64,000 bases of DNA. Source: an uncultured Spirochaetaceae bacterium. Its GTDB lineage: Bacteria; Spirochaetota; Spirochaetia; Sphaerochaetales; Sphaerochaetaceae. Under the pieces are notes generated by a model that saw only the letters and a list, made by a program, of their open reading frames with translations, was not told the DNA's origin and did not search any database. The stretch is taken from positions 16,612 through 80,611 of the forward strand of contig CALXLE010000099.1 in assembly GCA_944389115.1 (NCBI GenBank), in the 5' to 3' direction. Below are positions 60,705-64,000 of the stretch, one piece after another (the first letter of the stretch is position 1; each line of letters opens with the position of its first letter). The position numbers and the translations under genes are program-made.

Positions 60705-60809
60705 TGCAGCCTCCAGTCAGAAGATAACCCAATGGAGGAAAAGATTAAAGCACCAATCTTCGTATTACCACCGCTCCATGCAGCTGCATCGGGGATATGC
60801 CTAGTGCTA

Positions 60810-61742
60810 TCAGGATGCTTTCTTCCTGTTTACCACATATATGCCAACGCAGACGAGGATGAGCGCAAGGAGCTTGTTCAGCTGAAGAGCCTGATCGACC
60901 TCTCCGAGGAATATGGCAGAGAGAAGCACTCCGAAAAGCGGCGTAAGGAAGTTGAATATCGTGACACGGCTTACAGGATTGTACTTAAGGAGAATTCCCC
61001 ACACAGAGTATGCTACTGCGGATATAAGGGCCATATACAGCAGCAGGACATATGCGGAGAAATTGCCGGGAAGGCTTATTCTTCCTCCAAGCACAAGACC
61101 TACGATGATCATTACGAAGCCGCCAAGCAGGAACTGATAGCCGCTGAGCATCACAACGCTGAATCTCTTAGAATACTTCTTCGAGAGAATCCCGGACACA
61201 GCAAGGCTGATCGATGCAAGAAGGACCAGCCCTTCTCCATTCAGCGCAAAATGGAATGATGCGCCGCCCTCAAGGGAGATATTCATCACGACAACGCCAA
61301 GAAGCCCCATCACACAGCCAGCGATCTTGGCCATTGTAAGCTTCTCGTACCTGAAAAGAAGACTTGCGAGGATGATGGAGAAGAATCCCGATGTTCCTGA
61401 GAGGATAGTGCCTGTAACTCCGCTTGTATGCGCAAGTCCTACATAGAAGCAGAAATACTGGAACATCGTCTGGGCAAAGCTGAGCTTAAGTATCGAAGGG
61501 AAAGATCCCTTCTCAGGAAGGATGAGCTTCCCAGACATCAACGACTGTATGAGGATGACAAGAATACCTGCCAGAAAGAATCTGATTCCTGCGAACAGAA
61601 TAATCGATATGGTATCCGAAGATGCGATACCGAACATCTCATAGCCGATCTTGATTGCAGGAGTAGCACTTCCCCACAGGAAGCAGCTGAGCATAGCCAG
61701 CAGGAAGACAACAGGAAGCTGCGTCATCTTATTCTTGTCCAT
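60810..61742 (-). CDS. EamA-family (DMT) transporter
   Basis: The start at 61742 (MDKNKMTQLP) has GAGG upstream; the longer frame would run into the tRNA terminator. The 310-residue protein has ten membrane helices in two EamA repeats (SCFLWGSATPAIKIGYE; PLFGVLLSAIFLGEVDQ) and ends in a basic tail. Likely a metabolite exporter. It begins just 20 bases after the tRNA terminator and may be partly read from the tRNA promoter. Confidence 0.88.
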   Translation of the reverse strand: MDKNKMTQLPVVFLLAMLSCFLWGSATPAIKIGYEMFGIASSDTISIILFAGIRFFLAGILVILIQSLMSGKLILPEKGSFPSILKLSFAQTMFQYFCFYVGLAHTSGVTGTILSGTSGFFSIILASLLFRYEKLTMAKIAGCVMGLLGVVVMNISLEGGASFHFALNGEGLVLLASISLAVSGILSKKYSKRFSVVMLSGYQFLLGGFVMIIVGLVLGGRISLPGNFSAYVLLLYMALISAVAYSVWGILLKYNPVSRVTIFNFLTPLFGVLLSAIFLGEVDQALQLNKLLALILVCVGIYVVNRKKAS

Positions 61743-61761
61743 CCCAGAACCTCTCATAAGC

Positions 61762-61790
61762 GCAAAATAAAAAGCCGGCATAACCGGCTT
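61762..61790 (-). terminator. Terminator of tRNA-Val
   Basis: AAGCCGG and CCGGCTT (61772-61778 and 61784-61790) form a 7-bp stem with a 5-base loop, followed on the minus strand by TTTTATTTT. It begins two bases after the tRNA 3' end. Confidence 0.8.
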
Positions 61791-61791
61791 A

Positions 61792-61863
61792 TGGAGGATA
61801 CAAGGATTGAACTTGTGACATCTTGCTTGTAAGGCAAGCGCTCTCCCGCTGAGCTAATCCTCC
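61792..61863 (-). tRNA. tRNA-Val (anticodon UAC)
   Basis: The 72-base gene has acceptor arms GGAGGAT and ATCCTCC, D stem GCTC/GAGC, anticodon stem CTTGC/GCAAG with loop CTTACAA (anticodon TAC, reads GUA and related Val codons) and T arm ACAAG/CTTGT with loop TTCAATC. The discriminator is A; CCA is not encoded. It has its own promoter and terminator. Confidence 0.96.
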
Positions 61864-61873
61864 GGACTTGGCT

Positions 61874-61902
61874 AAGATAGCACAGATGAAAGGTTGTTGC
61901 AA
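61874..61902 (-). promoter_or_regulatory. Promoter of tRNA-Val
   Basis: On the minus strand TTGCAA, 17 bases, TATCTT (extended by TGC), about 10 bases before the tRNA 5' end. Confidence 0.65.
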
Positions 61903-61916
61903 GTGCTTTTAAGCAA

Positions 61917-62600
61917 TCAGGCAGCAAACACTTTTCCAGCAATCCGTGGACCTATCGTTCCATTATACAATGCGACAAAACGTCCTACTCCTATGAATGC
62001 AATAATCGTACCTATACCTACACCTGATGGGCTATGGAGGAATATGAAGCCGATTGACAGTGCAATAAGCACATTGACACCATCGAAGATATTCTTCACA
62101 AGTCCAACAGATCCATGGGAAAGATCGGACAAAGCCTGAACGATGCCATCACCAGGATTTGGGATGATTCTCATCGATAGCGTTGCCGCAGCACCCGTCC
62201 CCGTTGCGGCTATAGCAATGAGAAGCAGAAGAAGCCTCACATACACGGGAAATGATGGAACATCCGCAAAAAGAGCCTGGAACAGCTTCATGAATCTCGT
62301 AAAGACGAGGCTCAATGGAAGCTGCAGGATATCCCGGATGAAATACTTGCGTCCTTTACCCAGAATCGAATGGATAATTATTTCCGAAACGACAAAAACA
62401 CCATAGAGAATGAATGTCATATCAGCAAACAGCAATCCGGAGGCCTCTGAAATGCTGTAAGCTACAGAGACTATCGGCGAGACGCCAAGTCCTGTCTGTG
62501 CATTCAAAGTTATGCCGAAGGCAAGAAGGACCATAGCGGCAAGATAGACCGCGATTCTGAGTCCAGTCCTGCTCTCAGCCACGTGCTCTGATGATGTCAT
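61917..62600 (-). CDS. YczE/YitT-like multi-pass membrane protein
   Basis: The start is uncertain: ATG at 62600 overlaps the kinase gene by 26 bases, GTG at 62582 by eight; neither has a strong ribosome site. The protein of about 227 residues has five to six membrane helices and the GITLNAQTGLGVSPIVSVAYSIS and IPNPGDGIVQALSD signatures of the YczE/DUF6198 membrane family. Function is not established. It is last in a leftward unit with the kinase and yicC. Confidence 0.8.
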   Translation of the reverse strand: MTSSEHVAESRTGLRIAVYLAAMVLLAFGITLNAQTGLGVSPIVSVAYSISEASGLLFADMTFILYGVFVVSEIIIHSILGKGRKYFIRDILQLPLSLVFTRFMKLFQALFADVPSFPVYVRLLLLLIAIAATGTGAAATLSMRIIPNPGDGIVQALSDLSHGSVGLVKNIFDGVNVLIALSIGFIFLHSPSGVGIGTIIAFIGVGRFVALYNGTIGPRIAGKVFAA

Positions 62601-63108
62601 CGGCTTTATCAAGGATGATCTCTGCAATCTCCTCAGGGCTCTTAGTATCTGTTTCAATGACAAGATCGGCGACGGCTTCAGGCGTTGTATTGTCTATGCC
62701 GTAGATCTTCATATACCGTGCACTGTCATTCATATCACGCTTTATAGTCTCAGAATAGCGTTCATCATATGATCCGCCTTCCCTCTTCTGGATTCTCCTG
62801 GCCCGTGTCTCTGGAGAAGCGGTAAGATAGACCTTCAGATCGGCTTTCTCGAGCATCCATATAGCAAGGCGGGAGCCAAGCACGCAGTCAGGAACAGCCA
62901 TAGCCATCTCCACCTGGCGTCTGTCGAGCTCCTTATCGATCTCATAATCCTTCTCCGCAAGTCTGCAGAACTCCCAGAAATCAACCCCGCGCTCCTTTGC
63001 CATCTGCCTGAATGTGAAGTTGATCATAGGGTATCCAAGACGCTCCGACACAAGCTTTGTGACTGTCGTATTCCCGCAGCCGCTTCTCGAAGATATAGCT
63101 ATTCTCAT
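62575..63108 (-). CDS. Cytidylate kinase-like protein
   Basis: The 177-residue protein has a P-loop SGCGNTTV (residues 9-16, Asn where most kinases have Lys), the LKVYLTASPETRARRIQKREG lid and Arg-rich region, and the C-terminal VADLVIETDTKSPEEIAEII segment typical of CMP-kinase-like proteins in spirochaetes and archaea. It phosphorylates CMP or dCMP if active. The GCGNTT loop is known in this subfamily. It overlaps yicC by four bases. Confidence 0.88.
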   Translation of the reverse strand: MRIAISSRSGCGNTTVTKLVSERLGYPMINFTFRQMAKERGVDFWEFCRLAEKDYEIDKELDRRQVEMAMAVPDCVLGSRLAIWMLEKADLKVYLTASPETRARRIQKREGGSYDERYSETIKRDMNDSARYMKIYGIDNTTPEAVADLVIETDTKSPEEIAEIILDKADDIIRARG

Positions 63109-63965
63109 TCGATATTCCTTATCTGTTCCCTGATATTCTCAATATTATCCTTCATTCTTACCACAAGAAGGTTTATATCAGCAAGCTGGCTCTTGGAGGC
63201 TATGGTATTGCACTCTCTCTGCATCTCCTGACAGAGGAAATCGAGGCGCTTGCCGCATGGATCGGTGGACTCAAGCAGGTTTCTGTACTCCGCTATATGA
63301 ACGCCAAGCCTCGATACCTCTTCATTTATTGAGTATCTCACGAGTATCGCGCCAAGCTCTGCCATGAAATCAGAACTGCCTGCCTTCTCTCCTGTAAGCG
63401 CAAGATATTTCTCCTCAAGAAGCTTTCTATAATGTGACTCGAGATCTCCGCTTCTTTTTTCGATCTCTGAAAGAGATGATGCGAATTCATTGCCAAGCTT
63501 CTCAAGGTCGCGCTTAGTGCCCTCGCCTTCCCTGTCCTTCTCCGCTGATATCATCCTGAGTGCATCGCCAAGAGAGGACTCAACACCCTCACGGTATCTG
63601 TCAGCGGAAGAGTTCCTGTCAGCGGTGAGAATTCCGTCAACTGCAAGAAGATCGGAGAGCGTTCCGCTGCATCCAGACACTGCCTCTATCTCCCTGAATG
63701 CCTTGGTGTATGCATCAAGAAGGCCGTGGTCGATAATAAGAGAAACATCCGAACGGAGAACCTTAAGCCGCAGGGACACCTCTACATGGCCTCTTCTTGC
63801 GACCTTGCCTACCTCGCTGTCGACATAGCTTTCATAGGAGGAAAGCTGTGCGGTCATGCTCTTCACGATATCGAGATAGCGGTTGTTGTAGCTCTTGATA
63901 TCGCACTCGACAATATAATCCTCGGACCGCCATACACCATGGCCGTACCCTGTCATGCTTCTCAC
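63105..63965 (-). CDS. yicC: YicC-family endoribonuclease
   Basis: The start is GTG at 63965 (MRSMTGYG) with AGGAGG six bases upstream. The 286-residue protein has the YicC N-terminal domain (RSMTGYGHG... IKSYNNRYLDI) and the DUF1732-type C-terminus (GKRLDFLCQEMQRECNTIASKS... VVRMKDNIENIREQIRNIE). YicC proteins are endoribonucleases acting in mRNA turnover. It is the first gene visible of a unit with the kinase gene. The last 35 bases of the window hold only its ribosome site and an ATGATAAT element. Confidence 0.95.
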   Translation of the reverse strand: MRSMTGYGHGVWRSEDYIVECDIKSYNNRYLDIVKSMTAQLSSYESYVDSEVGKVARRGHVEVSLRLKVLRSDVSLIIDHGLLDAYTKAFREIEAVSGCSGTLSDLLAVDGILTADRNSSADRYREGVESSLGDALRMISAEKDREGEGTKRDLEKLGNEFASSLSEIEKRSGDLESHYRKLLEEKYLALTGEKAGSSDFMAELGAILVRYSINEEVSRLGVHIAEYRNLLESTDPCGKRLDFLCQEMQRECNTIASKSQLADINLLVVRMKDNIENIREQIRNIE

Positions 63966-64000
63966 TTCTGACCTCCTGCCCTGATTATCATGATATCCTC

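Noticed and set aside
1..64000. CRISPR array or Cas genes
   Set aside because: No set of regularly spaced direct repeats and no Cas protein motifs were found; TnpB is the only related nuclease.

Overview
The window looks like a spirochaete chromosome, probably a host-associated relative of Sphaerochaeta or Treponema, that carries the right-hand end of an integrated conjugative element. The main taxonomic clue is the V-type ATPase operon with gene order E, DUF2764, A, B, D, I, K, which is the order known from Borrelia and Treponema. LptD, an L-fucose-isomerase-like sugar enzyme and the CmpB-type membrane protein fit the same picture. This assignment comes from gene content only.

Region 1, bases 1 to about 25,900, is mobile DNA. 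A leftward operon runs off the left edge. It encodes two unrecognised, mostly helical giants (1647 and 926 aa), three unrecognised smaller proteins, a TraF-type S26 peptidase, a two-helix pilin and a second exported protein cut by the window edge. Further right lie a TrbL/VirB6 channel protein, a TrbJ/VirB5 protein, an element-borne sigma-70 family factor, a lipoprotein with Ig-like segments, a TnpB nuclease with a recognisable guide-RNA end, a Pif1/RecD-like helicase, a TOPRIM primase, two small membrane proteins, a possible excisionase and a tyrosine recombinase. TraF, pilin, TrbJ and TrbL together point to an RP4-like (P-type) mating apparatus. The relaxase, coupling protein and ATPases are not visible and should lie to the left. 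The right attachment site probably lies between 25,860 and 26,110.

Region 2, 26.1-30.2 kb, is a sugar catabolism unit. A LacI-family regulator converges on an isomerase-kinase operon, with a shared bidirectional terminator between them. A perfect 7-bp inverted repeat just downstream of the operon promoter is a good operator candidate.

Region 3, 30.3-43.1 kb, is a leftward housekeeping block: ispG, uvrA, lptD, phoH, a 7TM-HD phosphohydrolase, ybeY, plus a methyltransferase, a ZIP metal transporter and two small unknowns.

Region 4, 43.1-51.2 kb, holds a patatin-like lipase and the V-ATPase operon, with a promoter at one end and a strong shared terminator at the other.

Region 5, 51.3-64 kb, holds a degenerate GIY-YIG-like protein, uridine phosphorylase, two EamA transporters, mutS2, rsgA, a pentapeptide-repeat protein, a beta-lactamase-fold hydrolase, rluD, yggS, a CmpB-type membrane protein, tRNA-Val(UAC), a YczE-type membrane protein, a cytidylate-kinase-like gene and yicC.

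A pattern seen only in the chromosomal part is that at least eight genes have a good -10 box ending 6-9 bases before the start codon and no Shine-Dalgarno sequence, which predicts leaderless mRNAs. Element genes mostly have strong Shine-Dalgarno sequences.
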